Origin: Novosphingobium umbonatum
GTDB taxonomy: Bacteria; Pseudomonadota; Alphaproteobacteria; Sphingomonadales; Sphingomonadaceae
Direction: 5' to 3'
DNA length: 64,000 nt
Assembly (NCBI RefSeq): GCF_004005905.1
Contig: NZ_SACO01000006.1
Coordinates: 124,001-188,000 of the forward strand
Shown: positions 30,456 through 39,077 of the stretch, piece after piece
Numbering within the stretch: position 1 is the stretch's first letter
How the letters are laid out: each line of letters begins with the position of its first letter
Position numbers and translations under genes: made by a program
Notes under the pieces: model-generated
Told to the model about the DNA's origin: nothing
Database searches by the model: none
Seen by the model: the letters and a program-made list of their open reading frames with translations, nothing else

Positions 30456-31985
30456 ATGGCTGAGCGGCGCAACAGGCTTATTGGCAATTCCTTGGTGGCT
30501 TTGGCGGTTGCCGGTATGGCCGCGCCCCTGTTGGCGCAAAATCAGCCGATCGAGGGGAAGCAGGGCCTGGGTAAATTGCCCAATGTCCGCCCCGCCTCGA
30601 TGCAGATCAAATTGCCCGTGCCCGCCGAGGCGCCCGCCAATCCGGCAAGTAGCGCCCCAGCCAAGGTGGAGGCCAAGGCTGAGGCCAAGGCCGGCCCGCT
30701 AACCACCCCGACACCGGCGGCCACCCCCGCGCCTGCACCAACCGCCAGCCCAGCGCCCGCGTCGACAACGGCTCCGTCATCCCCACCCACCATGGTGATC
30801 GTGCCCAATCCGGTGCCCGTGGCGCATTGGACTTTGGCCGATGCCAAGGAATTGCTGGCCGCCATTCGTGGTTTGGCGGCTGAAGGGCTTTACCCGGCCG
30901 ATTACCAGCCCGCCGCCCTGCAAGCCGCCATTGCCGCTGGCGAGGGCGAGGCGCTGGACCAGCAGGCTAGCCGCAGCTTTGCCTGGGCGGTGGAGGATTT
31001 GCGCGATGGCCGCACGCCGATGCCCGCCCGCGTGCAATGGTTCGCGGTGGACCCCGATCAGGATGACATGACCACGGAAGGGCTGCTGGAACGCGCCACC
31101 ACCAACCATGATGTCCACGCCACGCTGGACAGCCTGACCCCCACCTATCCCGATTATCAGGCGTTGAAGGATGCTCTGGCCGCCACGCCTAAGGCGCAGG
31201 TGAAATTGCGCGAGAGCATCCGCATCAATATGGACCGCTGGCGCTGGCTGCCGCGCGATCTGGGGCAGATTTACCTGATTACCAATGTGCCCGAATTCCA
31301 GCTGCGCCTGACGGTCAATGGCAAAGCCATCCGCACCTATCGCACGGTGGTGGGCAAACCGGGCAAGACCGCCACCCCGCAATTGGCGGAAAAGGTCGAA
31401 GCGGTGGTGTTCAACCCGACATGGACCGTGCCGCAATCGATCGTGGTGGGCGAAGGGCTGGGCGAAAAGCTGATCGGCAATCCGGCCAGCGCGCTGAAGC
31501 AGGGTTACAAGGTCACCCGCCTTGGCGATGGATCGATTTCCGTGGTGCAGCAGCCGGGGGACAACAATTCGCTGGGCCGGATGAAGATCGACATGCCCAA
31601 TCCGCATGCGATCTATCTGCATGACACGCCCGCCAAGGCCCTGTTCAATGCCAATGTCCGCGCCTTTTCCCATGGCTGCATTCGCACCGAACGCGCGGTG
31701 GAACTGGGCATGACCATGGCCATTCTGGGCGCGGGCATGAGTCAGGAAGAGGCCGTTGGCCTGTTCGAGGCGAAGAAATACCGCCGCGTGGTGATGACGC
31801 GCACTTTCCCCGTCTATCTCACCTATGTCACCTATGGCACCGACATTACCGGCAAGATGACCGCCTTTGCCGATATTTACGGTCGGGACGCGCCGGTGGC
31901 GGAAAGTTTCCGCCAACCGCGCCAGATCCACACCACCCAGCGCGCCAGCACCGAAGCGGTGATCAAGCTCGATAATCCTCTTTGA
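30456..31985 (+). CDS. L,D-transpeptidase (YkuD domain, YcbB-like)
   Basis: 509 residues from ATG 30456, chosen because it has AAGGGG upstream and begins a clear signal peptide ('NSLVALAVAGMAAPLLAQ'). An Ala/Pro-rich linker (about 65-105) is followed by a scaffold region and the YkuD domain. Its catalytic motif is 'AFSHGCIRTERAVELG', with His406 and Cys408. It should make 3-3 or lipoprotein cross-links in peptidoglycan in the periplasm. A second enzyme of this type lies at 32890-33561. A longer start at 30357 is possible but has poorer signals. Confidence 0.88.
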   Translation: MAERRNRLIGNSLVALAVAGMAAPLLAQNQPIEGKQGLGKLPNVRPASMQIKLPVPAEAPANPASSAPAKVEAKAEAKAGPLTTPTPAATPAPAPTASPAPASTTAPSSPPTMVIVPNPVPVAHWTLADAKELLAAIRGLAAEGLYPADYQPAALQAAIAAGEGEALDQQASRSFAWAVEDLRDGRTPMPARVQWFAVDPDQDDMTTEGLLERATTNHDVHATLDSLTPTYPDYQALKDALAATPKAQVKLRESIRINMDRWRWLPRDLGQIYLITNVPEFQLRLTVNGKAIRTYRTVVGKPGKTATPQLAEKVEAVVFNPTWTVPQSIVVGEGLGEKLIGNPASALKQGYKVTRLGDGSISVVQQPGDNNSLGRMKIDMPNPHAIYLHDTPAKALFNANVRAFSHGCIRTERAVELGMTMAILGAGMSQEEAVGLFEAKKYRRVVMTRTFPVYLTYVTYGTDITGKMTAFADIYGRDAPVAESFRQPRQIHTTQRASTEAVIKLDNPL

Positions 31986-32004
31986 TTATTGGCCAGCTTT
32001 AATA

Positions 32005-32784
32005 TCAGCCCGGTGAGGCGGCCGAGCCAGCCAGCAACCCGCCATCAATATCCAGCTCGCTGCCGGTGATATAGGTCGCCTCGTCACTGGCCAGTAACAG
32101 GGCCAGCGCGGCGACCTCCTCCACCCGCCCGAAGCGTTTGAGCGGCGTATCGGCCACCATCGCCGCCTCGCGCTGCGGGCGGTCCGGCCCGTCGCCCAGC
32201 ATCGCGTCCCACATGGGCGTCATGATCGCGGCGGGGTGGATCGAGTTGCAGCGGATGGCCCAGCCCTGTTGCGCGCAATAAAGCGCCACCGACTTGGTAT
32301 GGTTGCGGATCGCCGCCTTGGACGAGGCATAGCCCGCAGCGCCCGGAATGCCGACCAGCCCGCTGCGCGAGGAGATGTTGATGATGCTGCCCGCGCCCTT
32401 TTCTTTCATGGCGCGAATGGCATAGCGGCAGCCGAGGAAAGTGCCGTCGAGATTGACGGCATGCACCCGTCGCCATTCCTCCAGTGAGGCATGTTCGGGG
32501 TCATGGGCGATGTAACCCTGTTCAAATCCGGTGATGCCCGCATTGTTGACCAGCACATCCACTTGCGGAACTTGGCTAGCCAAGGCTTCCCATGCGGCCT
32601 CGTCGGCCACATTCAGCGGGATGAAGCGGCCGCCAAGCGCGGCGGCGGCGGCTTCGCCCTCGGCCTGATCTATGTCGGTCAGGATGACTTGGGCGCCTTC
32701 GGCTTGGAAGGCTTTGGCAATGGCAAGGCCGATGCCGCGCGCGGCACCGGTGATCAGGCATAATTTATCGGTAAGACGGGGCAT
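32005..32784 (-). CDS. Short-chain dehydrogenase/reductase
   Basis: 259 residues, classical SDR: cofactor motif '[13 protein letters not shown]' near 11, 'VNNAGIT' near 80, the active-site Ser in '[11 protein letters not shown]', and Y-x-x-x-K in '[12 protein letters not shown]'. An Asp after the second strand ('LTDIDQ') predicts NAD rather than NADP. It resembles the cyclopentanol/hydroxysteroid-type enzymes, but the substrate is unknown. It lies between the two L,D-transpeptidase genes without sharing an operon with the first. Confidence 0.88.
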   Translation of the reverse strand: MPRLTDKLCLITGAARGIGLAIAKAFQAEGAQVILTDIDQAEGEAAAAALGGRFIPLNVADEAAWEALASQVPQVDVLVNNAGITGFEQGYIAHDPEHASLEEWRRVHAVNLDGTFLGCRYAIRAMKEKGAGSIINISSRSGLVGIPGAAGYASSKAAIRNHTKSVALYCAQQGWAIRCNSIHPAAIMTPMWDAMLGDGPDRPQREAAMVADTPLKRFGRVEEVAALALLLASDEATYITGSELDIDGGLLAGSAASPG

Positions 32785-32889
32785 AGTGCTCCCTCCCTTG
32801 GCGCAATCGGGATAGTGTTTGATGGATCAGCGCGGGGAGAGGATCATGACACCTGCTTCCTTGTGAACAGGCGCTTCATGCCACAGGAA

Positions 32890-33561
32890 TTAGGCTTCGC
32901 CAATTCGGTCGGCATAGAGCAGGCGACCGCTGCCCAGATGGTCCAGCGCCACCGAGAAATCCTCCGGCGCCATGGCAAAGCAACCTTCCGACCGGCCCAG
33001 CTTGCCATATTTGGCCAGCATATCGGGTGCGGCATACCATGCCGGATGCATCACAATCGCGCGGTCCCACGCGTTGGAATTGTCCAGATCCAGCCCGCGC
33101 AGCCGCATCGAGGTGCCATATTTGCCCTGATACTGCTCTGTGGTGAGATAGGCCCCGCGCGAGGTGGCCAGCGAACCGACCGAATTGGAAAATTGCTTCA
33201 ACCAGCCATCATGAGCAGGATCCGACCCACGACCATGGGCCACCAGATGCGAACGCACGCGTCCCGCCATCATATCGACAAAATGCAGGCGGGTTTCATG
33301 CGAGGGGCGGGCGAAATCGGCAATCGCCACCACATCGGGCTGCGACAGGAAGGCGCCCAGACGGTCGCGTTCGCGCATGGCGGTTTGCACCAACAGCTTT
33401 TCATAATCGGATAGGCCGGAGGCCTGCGCCATCACACGCGCAGGAGCCGCCATTGCCGCCACACCTGCGCCCATACACGCCAACATTGCACGCCGGTTCA
33501 GGCGCGAGGCCCCATTTTGATTCGCGATACCCATTGCTGTGACAATACCGCAACGGGACAA
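32890..33561 (-). CDS. Murein L,D-transpeptidase catalytic-domain protein (YkuD_2 type)
   Basis: 223 residues if started at TTG 33561, which has GGAG 10 bases upstream; ATG 33534 gives 214 and has no ribosome site. A signal sequence with paired arginines ('LNRRAMLACMGAGVAAM') suggests Tat or Sec export. The catalytic region is of the YkuD_2 kind, with 'AIVMHPAWYA' and 'GKLGRSEGCFAM' (His and Cys). The family is implicated in peptidoglycan modification in the periplasm. It is 105 bases upstream of the SDR gene on the same strand. Confidence 0.8.
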   Translation of the reverse strand: MSRCGIVTAMGIANQNGASRLNRRAMLACMGAGVAAMAAPARVMAQASGLSDYEKLLVQTAMRERDRLGAFLSQPDVVAIADFARPSHETRLHFVDMMAGRVRSHLVAHGRGSDPAHDGWLKQFSNSVGSLATSRGAYLTTEQYQGKYGTSMRLRGLDLDNSNAWDRAIVMHPAWYAAPDMLAKYGKLGRSEGCFAMAPEDFSVALDHLGSGRLLYADRIGEA

Positions 33562-33671
33562 AAATTCTTACTCCGAAGCGATGGAACCACGCGATAGCGC
33601 GGCGAGTTGAGCCAAAATTGGACCATCGACCCGCATTTCGCGACTTTGATCCGTAAAACGCAAGGGTCGAG

Positions 33672-33914
33672 TTATAGTTCCCCCTGCATGTGCCGGTTGG
33701 CCAGCCACAGGCGAATCGCTCCCGCCAGACCGGGGGGCGTGGGGGCTGTGATCCGTTCGGCATCAATCCGCGCCACCAAGGCATTGATCGGTAGCCCCTC
33801 TTCCCCCGCCACCTTGCGCAGCCAGTCCCAGAACAAGGGTTCAAGGCTGATCGAGGTTTTGTGTCCGGCGATTTCCACCGAACGTTTGATGGGGGGGTGA
33901 TAGGGGGTGGTCAT
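33672..33914 (-). CDS. Ribbon-helix-helix domain protein (RHH_4 type)
   Basis: 80 residues: strand 'KRSVEIAGHKTSISLEPLFW', then helices 'LRKVAGEEGLPINALVARID' and 'LAGAIRLWLANRH'. This is the short RHH_4 fold found in many alphaproteobacteria. It is expected to bind DNA as a dimer; targets are unknown. The frame stays open through the tRNA gene region to 34049, but ATG 33914 is the only sensible start. No toxin partner is adjacent, so it is not obviously an antitoxin. Confidence 0.82.
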   Translation of the reverse strand: MTTPYHPPIKRSVEIAGHKTSISLEPLFWDWLRKVAGEEGLPINALVARIDAERITAPTPPGLAGAIRLWLANRHMQGEL

Positions 33915-33948
33915 ACCGGCGGGCCTTAGCAGGCGATGGGCCATAAGG

Positions 33949-33981
33949 AAAAGGGCGGCCAGACTTTCGTCTGCCGCCCTT
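33949..33981 (-). terminator. Terminator downstream of tRNA-Leu
   Basis: GGGCGGC (33953-33959) pairs with GCCGCCC (33973-33979), and AGAC/GTCT extend the stem past a one-base bulge. On the minus strand it is followed by TTTTCC, 19 bases after the tRNA 3' end. Confidence 0.8.
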
Positions 33982-33999
33982 GTCACACCTTGTATAACA

Positions 34000-34086
34000 T
34001 GGTGCCCAGGAGAGGACTCGAACCTCCACGCCCTTGCGAGCGCTAGCACCTGAAGCTAGTGCGTCTACCAATTCCGCCACCTGGGC
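34000..34086 (-). tRNA. tRNA-Leu, anticodon CAG
   Basis: On the minus strand the 87 bases start GCCCAGG and end CCTGGGC-A-CCA, so the 7-base acceptor stem is perfect and CCA is encoded. The anticodon arm is CTAGC-TTCAGGT-GCTAG, so the anticodon is CAG (reads CUG, a common codon in this genome). The long variable arm (class II tRNA) contains CGCTCGCAAGGGCG, and GGTTCGAGTCC is the T arm. A terminator follows. No sign of an integrated element at its 3' end. Confidence 0.96.
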
Positions 34087-34309
34087 ACTTTGTTAGGAGC
34101 CTGATACTGTTGGGCTTTTTGAGAAGCTCTTCAGTACCGCGCCGGGTAGGAGTGCGCCTCTAACGGTGATCCCGAGACCTGTCAACGCGAAAATCAAAGT
34201 TTTTTGCAAAAGCTGCATTTTTTTGCCCGATGAGCCCGATTGCCCCCCTTTGGACAAAGGCGCATGATCGCGCGAAACAGCGGTAAACCCGAAAGAAAGG
34301 CAGGAAACC

Positions 34310-35233
34310 ATGGGCCGAAACAATCTGCGCGACGCCTTGGTGGTGCTGACCGGCGGCAGGGGCTTTGTCGGGCGCTATGCGGCGCAGGCCTTGCTGCGGG
34401 CGGGGGCAAGGGTGCGTATCGCTGCGCGCCATCCCGAAAAGGCCTATGCGTTAAAAGTGCTGGGCAATCCGGGGCAGGTGGAATTTGCCCGCGCCTCGAT
34501 GCTCGATCCGGCCAGCGTGGCCCGTGCGCTGACGGGGGCCGATGCGGTGGTCAATCTGGTGGGCGTGTTTTCTGGCCAGCTGGATGCAGTGCAGGGGCGC
34601 GGCGTAGGCCTGCTGGCCAAGGCCGCGCGGGAGGCGGGCGCTCAGGCCTTTGTGCATATTTCCGCGATTGGCGCCGATGCGGCCTCGCCCGTGCCCTATG
34701 CCAGTTCCAAGGCAGCGGGCGAGGCGGCGGCTTTGGAGGCTTTCCCGCAGGCCACGATCCTGCGACCCTCGGTGATCTTCGGGCAGGATGATAATTTCCT
34801 CAATATGTTTGGCCGAATGATGGGCATGATGGGTGGCTTGCCAATTCGCGGCGCCATGCCGGTTTTCGTGCCGGAGGGGCTGTTACAGCCGGTGTGGGTG
34901 GAGGATGTAGCGCAAGCGATTCGCGTCGCGGTGGAGGCGCCTCAGGCCCATGGCAGGCATATCTATGAACTGGGCGGGCCAGAGGTCCTGTCCATGCTGG
35001 AGCTGAACCGGCGCATCGCCGACGCGGTGAAGCAGGCGCCCCATCTGCTGCCCATGCCGGATTGGGCGGCCAGCCTGTTTGCCGCCCTGCCGATGACGCC
35101 GATCAGCGCGGATCAGATCACCCTGCTCAAAGCAGGCAGTGTGGTGGGCGAGGGCGCTGCGGGCTTTGCCTCGCTGGGCATCACGCCGCACCCCTTGGGC
35201 CTGTTTCTGGATCGCTGGATGGCGCGTTATTGA
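34310..35233 (+). CDS. NDUFA9-like atypical SDR (complex I subunit family)
   Basis: 307 residues with the N-terminal nucleotide-binding motif 'LTGGRGFVGRYAAQALL' (G-G-x-G-F-V-G near 14) and the atypical-SDR pieces 'ADAVVNLVGVFSG' and 'VHISAIGADAASP'. 'PYASSKAAGE' takes the usual Y-x-x-x-K place. Its nearest named relatives are the NDUFA9 subunit of mitochondrial complex I and bacterial NAD-dependent epimerase-like proteins. Whether it joins a respiratory complex here is unknown; no nuo gene is in the window. Confidence 0.85.
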   Translation: MGRNNLRDALVVLTGGRGFVGRYAAQALLRAGARVRIAARHPEKAYALKVLGNPGQVEFARASMLDPASVARALTGADAVVNLVGVFSGQLDAVQGRGVGLLAKAAREAGAQAFVHISAIGADAASPVPYASSKAAGEAAALEAFPQATILRPSVIFGQDDNFLNMFGRMMGMMGGLPIRGAMPVFVPEGLLQPVWVEDVAQAIRVAVEAPQAHGRHIYELGGPEVLSMLELNRRIADAVKQAPHLLPMPDWAASLFAALPMTPISADQITLLKAGSVVGEGAAGFASLGITPHPLGLFLDRWMARY

Positions 35234-35243
35234 GAGCTAACTC

Positions 35244-35915
35244 TCACGCATTCACATCCGAATAATGGCTGGGCGGCTGGATCACTTCCATCCGCTCGGC
35301 CAACAGGGGGCGAAAGCTGGGGCGGCTTTTGAACACCGAATACCATGCGCGGGCCTGTTCATGCCCGTTCCAGTCGATCCCGCCCAGATAATCGGCCACC
35401 GACAAATGCGCCGCCGCCGCCAGATCGGCCAGCGACAGGGTTGCCCCGCCCAGCCAGGGGCGATTGTCGACCAGATAGTCGATATAGTCGAGATGCTCAT
35501 GCGCCAGACGCATCGTCTCGCGCAGCACGCGCGAATCAGGGGCCTGCCGCAGGACCAGTCGCTTCTTCATCTTTTCATGCAGCAGCGGGCCGGTGACATC
35601 GGCAAAGAAATTTTCGTCAAACAAGGCGACCAGACGGCGGATTTCGGCGCGGGCGGCAGCGGTGCCCATGATCAGCGGGGCACGCTCGCTGGTTTCTTCC
35701 AGATATTCGCAAATGGCGCGGCTGTCGCATAGGGACAGACCCTTGTCCGGATCATGCAGCACCGGCGTGCGGCCCGCAGGGTTCAGCGCGAAAAACTCGG
35801 CGCGACCTTCCCACGGGTTCTCGCGCCATAATTCATGCGCGATCCCCTTTTCGCCCAGCACGAGCCGGACCTTGCGGGAGAAGGGACAAAGGGGAAATTG
35901 ATAAAGCTGCCACAT
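35244..35915 (-). CDS. Glutathione S-transferase family protein
   Basis: 223 residues from ATG 35915. The N-terminal thioredoxin-like domain begins 'MWQLYQFPLCPFSRKVR', with C-P-F-S in the active-site place. The cis-proline motif is 'GRTPVLHDP', followed by 'LCDSRAICEYLEE' and an all-helical C-terminal domain. The Cys-containing start resembles omega/beta or glutaredoxin-like GSTs. The open frame to 35954 adds only 13 residues without support. It converges with the NDUFA9-like gene, 10 bases between stops. Confidence 0.88.
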   Translation of the reverse strand: MWQLYQFPLCPFSRKVRLVLGEKGIAHELWRENPWEGRAEFFALNPAGRTPVLHDPDKGLSLCDSRAICEYLEETSERAPLIMGTAAARAEIRRLVALFDENFFADVTGPLLHEKMKKRLVLRQAPDSRVLRETMRLAHEHLDYIDYLVDNRPWLGGATLSLADLAAAAHLSVADYLGGIDWNGHEQARAWYSVFKSRPSFRPLLAERMEVIQPPSHYSDVNA

Positions 35916-35981
35916 GGCTTTCGCCCATGCCCCAAGCAGGGCGTTTCCGTCCACCGGCGATTGACGCAGATGCCGTAAAAT

Positions 35982-36791
35982 TTAGCCGATAGCGGCCGCA
36001 TCATGGGCCAGCATCACGCTATCCTCTCGCGCCAGCACCCAGAGCGAGAGGCCTGACTGTGCGGCGCGCTCCACCGCCATGCTGGTGGGCAGCGAGATGG
36101 TGACCAGCGTGGTCACGCCAGCCTTCACCGCCTTTTCAACGATTTCGTAGGAACAGCGCGCGGTGGACAGCGCAAAACCCTGCGCCATGGATTGGCCCGC
36201 CCGCGCCATGGCGCCGATCAATTTGTCCAGCGCATTATGCCGCCCGACATCCTCGCGCAGCGCCAGAATGGCCCCTTCGGGCGCGCAGAAAGCGGCAGCA
36301 TGGGCGGCATGGGTGGCATGGCCCAGCTTTTGCAGCGGGCGCAAAGCATCCAGCGCGGCAAAGATGGCTTCGGGCTTGATTCGCGCATGGGTGGAGACAG
36401 GAGGCAGGGGCTGGGCGATCGCTTCCAGATTCTCGATCCCGCAGAGCCCGCAGGAGCTTTCCGCCACCCGCCGCCTGACGCGTTCCTGCAAGCGGTCCGC
36501 ATCCAGCCCTGCCAACGTGGCGCGCAGGATGATGCCGTGTTCGACCTGCGCGATATCCGCCTCGCCCATTTGCGCGGCGCTGGTGATCAGCCCTTCGGAC
36601 AGGGCAAAGCCGGTGGCGAAATCGGTCAGATCGGCGGGCGTGGCCATCATCACCGCATAGGCAAGGCCATTGAATTCCAGCGCCACCGGCACTTCGGGCA
36701 CCCATGCCCTGTGCCGGATGCTTTGGCCGCCATCCCGCGCAAAAACCTGCCCTTGCGCTTGCGGCAGCAGGGGCAGGTCTTGCGGAGTCAT
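35982..36791 (-). CDS. fdhD: Formate dehydrogenase accessory sulfurtransferase FdhD
   Basis: 269 residues from ATG 36791; a longer TTG start at 36812 would overlap the upstream gene. FdhD moves sulfur to the molybdenum cofactor before it enters formate dehydrogenase. The sulfur-carrying loop is 'ESSCGLCGIENLEAI', which holds the C-x-x-C. 'LREDVGRHNALDKLIGAM' and 'SLPTSMAVERAAQSGL' are family blocks. No formate dehydrogenase or molybdenum gene is nearby, so its target is encoded elsewhere. The VOC gene ends 8 bases upstream, which suggests a shared transcript. Confidence 0.92.
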   Translation of the reverse strand: MTPQDLPLLPQAQGQVFARDGGQSIRHRAWVPEVPVALEFNGLAYAVMMATPADLTDFATGFALSEGLITSAAQMGEADIAQVEHGIILRATLAGLDADRLQERVRRRVAESSCGLCGIENLEAIAQPLPPVSTHARIKPEAIFAALDALRPLQKLGHATHAAHAAAFCAPEGAILALREDVGRHNALDKLIGAMARAGQSMAQGFALSTARCSYEIVEKAVKAGVTTLVTISLPTSMAVERAAQSGLSLWVLAREDSVMLAHDAAAIG

Positions 36792-36799
36792 GCTCGGCT

Positions 36800-37174
36800 T
36801 TACAGCTGGCAAAGCGCGCAGAGCTTGTGCCCGTCCGGATCGCGCAGATAGGCCAGATAGGCGTTGAAGGCCGGACGCACGCCAGGGGCATTTTCAATCG
36901 CCGTTCCGCCATGGGCAACGCCGGCGGCGTGCCATGCTTCCACCTGCTCGGCGGTGTCGATGGCAAAGCCCACCGTGCCGCCATTGGCAATCGTGGCCGC
37001 TTCGCCATTGTTGGGCGTGGCCAGAATCAGCTTGGACCCTTTGTGGGCATAGATCAGGCGGCCACGGTCGGCGATCAACAGGCCTTCGGGCCCGCCAATG
37101 GCCGCGAACAGCGCGTCATAAAACACCTTGGCCTTGGCCAGATCATTCGAGCCCAGAAACAGATGGCTGAACAT
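36800..37174 (-). CDS. VOC-family (glyoxalase-like) protein
   Basis: 124 residues: 'FSHLFLGSNDLAKAKVFYDAL' style first half (metal His near 3) and 'RDPDGHKLCALC' at the end, typical of the vicinal-oxygen-chelate fold. The C-terminal Glu seen in glyoxalase I is not in its normal place, so activity is uncertain. AAAGGAGAG upstream of ATG 37174 is a strong ribosome site. It follows dcd by 14 bases and precedes fdhD by 8, forming a dcd-VOC-fdhD run. Confidence 0.82.
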   Translation of the reverse strand: MFSHLFLGSNDLAKAKVFYDALFAAIGGPEGLLIADRGRLIYAHKGSKLILATPNNGEAATIANGGTVGFAIDTAEQVEAWHAAGVAHGGTAIENAPGVRPAFNAYLAYLRDPDGHKLCALCQL

Positions 37175-37188
37175 GGGAAGTCTCTCCT

Positions 37189-37743
37189 TTAAAGGCGGGG
37201 CAGGGTGACGCCGCGCTGGCCCATATATTTGCCCGCGCGGTCGGCATAGCTGGTCTCGCAGGGCTCATTACCCTTCAGGAACAGGAACTGGCAGGCGCCT
37301 TCATTGGCGTAAATCTTGGCGGGCAGCGGGGTGGTGTTCGAAAACTCCAGCGTCACATGGCCTTCCCAGCCCGGCTCCAGCGGGGTGACATTCACGATAA
37401 TGCCGCAGCGCGCATAGGTGCTCTTGCCAAGGCAGATGACCAGCACATCGCGCGGCACGCGGAAATATTCCACCGTGCGGGCCAGAGCGAAGGAATTGGG
37501 GGGAATCACGCAGCAATCGGTCTTGCGATCGACAAAGCTGTTGGCGTCGAAATTCTTGGGGTCCACCACGGCGGAATCGACATTGGTGAAGATCTTGAAC
37601 TCATCGGCCACGCGCGCGTCATAGCCATAAGAGGACAGGCCATAGGAGATGCAGCCATCGCGGTGCTGGCGCTCTACAAAAGGCTCGATCATGCCCTGTT
37701 CGCGGGCGGCGGTGCGGATCCATTTGTCGGAAAGAATAGACAT
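37189..37743 (-). CDS. dcd: dCTP deaminase
   Basis: 184 residues, a usual length for Dcd. It deaminates dCTP to dUTP for thymidylate supply. Family blocks include '[10 protein letters not shown]' at the start, '[13 protein letters not shown]', '[20 protein letters not shown]' and '[15 protein letters not shown]', the last holding the catalytic Glu. ATG 37743 replaces a 6-residue longer GTG/TTG option. The gene heads the dcd-VOC-fdhD run. Confidence 0.94.
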   Translation of the reverse strand: MSILSDKWIRTAAREQGMIEPFVERQHRDGCISYGLSSYGYDARVADEFKIFTNVDSAVVDPKNFDANSFVDRKTDCCVIPPNSFALARTVEYFRVPRDVLVICLGKSTYARCGIIVNVTPLEPGWEGHVTLEFSNTTPLPAKIYANEGACQFLFLKGNEPCETSYADRAGKYMGQRGVTLPRL

Positions 37744-37806
37744 GGCCGCTACATGGCCCAAGGCTGGCGCTTGGGCAACGGATTTTGAGCTACTCCGGCT
37801 GCGCGC

Positions 37807-37932
37807 TTAGAACGGCCAGTGCTGCCCCGCCATGATCAGCGCCATGGCGCTGGCGGTGACGAGCAGGACGCGGAGGACCTCTAAACCAGAGTCTACCGTG
37901 CGGGCGATGGCGATGGCGCGGGCTTTTCTCAT
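37807..37932 (-). CDS. Candidate 41-residue membrane protein
   Basis: An ATG frame of 41 residues, 'MRKARAIAIARTVDSGLEVL' then a hydrophobic helix 'RVLLVTASAMALIMAG' and the tail 'QHWPF'. Positive residues before the helix predict the N-terminus inside. It fills the gap between dcd and the agmatine deiminase gene. The base after ATG and codon choice look coding, but there is no strong ribosome site, so I give it low confidence. Confidence 0.35.
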   Translation of the reverse strand: MRKARAIAIARTVDSGLEVLRVLLVTASAMALIMAGQHWPF

Positions 37933-37975
37933 GGATGCGAGCTTGCGCCCGAATCATCGCCAAAAGTTTAACGCA

Positions 37976-37999
37976 TGGGGGAGGGTGCTGCCTCCCCCA
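37976..37999 (-). terminator. Hairpin after the agmatine deiminase gene
   Basis: TGGGGGAGG (37976-37984) pairs perfectly with CCTCCCCCA (37991-37999), a 6-base loop. It lies 11 bases beyond the stop on the minus strand. The T run after it is poor (ATGCGTTAAACTTTTG), so it may be a weak or Rho-assisted terminator. Confidence 0.5.
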
Positions 38000-38010
38000 C
38001 GGGCAATGTC

Positions 38011-38994
38011 TCAGGCCTTGGGCATTTGCTGGCTGGAGCAGTGGAACGAGCCGCCACCAGCCAGAATGGCATCGGCCATAATCCCCACCGTGGGCCGGTC
38101 GGGGAAAAGCTCGCCAATCGCCGCCACGCCATCCGCATCATGCGCGGTGCCATAGATGGGCACCACCACCAGATGGCTGGTGATGGCAAAATTCATATAG
38201 CTGGCCGGTTCGATCCGCCCGTCCCGTTCCACGCGGCCGGGGCTGGGCACATTTTTGACCACCACGCCCATCGCTTCGGCCCGCGCCTTGGCATCGGCAT
38301 AGATGGCGGCATTGGGATCATCCGCGCCGGTGGCCTTGGGCAAAGCCAGCACATTGGGCGCCACAAAACGGGCCAGATTGTCGACATGGCCATCGGTATG
38401 GTCATTGATGAGACCATCCCCCAGCCACAGCACGCGCTCCAGCCCCAGATCGCGGGCCAGACGCGCCTCCAGATCATCGCGGGTCAGATGCGGGTTGCGG
38501 TTGGGGTTGAGCAGGCACTGCTCGGTAGTGGCCACAAGGCCGGTGCCATCCATATCCAGCGCGCCGCCTTCCAGAATCCAGTCGCCGGTCTGGATGGCAA
38601 GGCCGGCATCCTGCGCGATTTCCGCGCCAATCGTCTGGTCGCCTTCCATCAGATATTTGCCGCCCCAGCCATTAAAGCCAAAGCGCCGCGCCTGCCGCCC
38701 GCCCGCGCCATCGCGCATCACCAAGGGGCCAGTGTCGCGCAGCCAGACATCGCCATAGGCGCGCCGTTCGATACTCACCGCGCCGCTGCACAGAGCGCGG
38801 GCGCGGGCCTCGTTGGCTTCGTTGCGCACCAACAGGCGCACCTCTTGCCCGCTGTCAGCCACGGCGCTGGCAAAGGCGGCCATTTGCACTTGCGCCGCCT
38901 CAAGGAAACCGGGCCATTCCTCGGCATCATGGGGGAAACCAATCCACAGCCAGTCCTGAGGATACCATTCGGGGGGGAAGTGCCAATTGCTCAT
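38011..38994 (-). CDS. aguA: Agmatine deiminase
   Basis: 327 residues from ATG 38994; the longer frame to 39225 is proline-rich shadow. It converts agmatine to N-carbamoylputrescine and ammonia in the arginine decarboxylase route to putrescine. Family motifs are 'PPEWYPQDWLWIGFPHD' at the start, 'DVWLRDTGPL' (substrate Asp), 'NDHTDGHVDNLARFV' (catalytic His) and 'GGSFHCSSQQMP' with the catalytic Cys at the end. No partner amidase (aguB) is adjacent. Some bacterial relatives act on peptidyl-arginine, but this length fits AguA. Confidence 0.9.
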   Translation of the reverse strand: MSNWHFPPEWYPQDWLWIGFPHDAEEWPGFLEAAQVQMAAFASAVADSGQEVRLLVRNEANEARARALCSGAVSIERRAYGDVWLRDTGPLVMRDGAGGRQARRFGFNGWGGKYLMEGDQTIGAEIAQDAGLAIQTGDWILEGGALDMDGTGLVATTEQCLLNPNRNPHLTRDDLEARLARDLGLERVLWLGDGLINDHTDGHVDNLARFVAPNVLALPKATGADDPNAAIYADAKARAEAMGVVVKNVPSPGRVERDGRIEPASYMNFAITSHLVVVPIYGTAHDADGVAAIGELFPDRPTVGIMADAILAGGGSFHCSSQQMPKA

Positions 38995-39077
38995 GAGGCG
39001 TGCCTTTAGCGTCTTAGCACACTTGCGGAAAGAGGTGCTGTGGGCCCATGAGTTGCGGTGGAGAGTGAGGAGTGATG

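Noticed and set aside
32890..33561. Toxin-antitoxin pair made of the ribbon-helix-helix gene and its neighbour
   Set aside because: The neighbour is an exported L,D-transpeptidase-like protein 111 bases away; no toxin gene is present.
34000..34086. Possible integration site (att) at tRNA-Leu
   Set aside because: No integrase, no repeat of the tRNA 3' end and no change in gene content next to it.
36163..36660. Long plus-strand frames opposite fdhD
   Set aside because: Shadow of a GC-rich minus-strand gene; no protein features and fdhD is clear.
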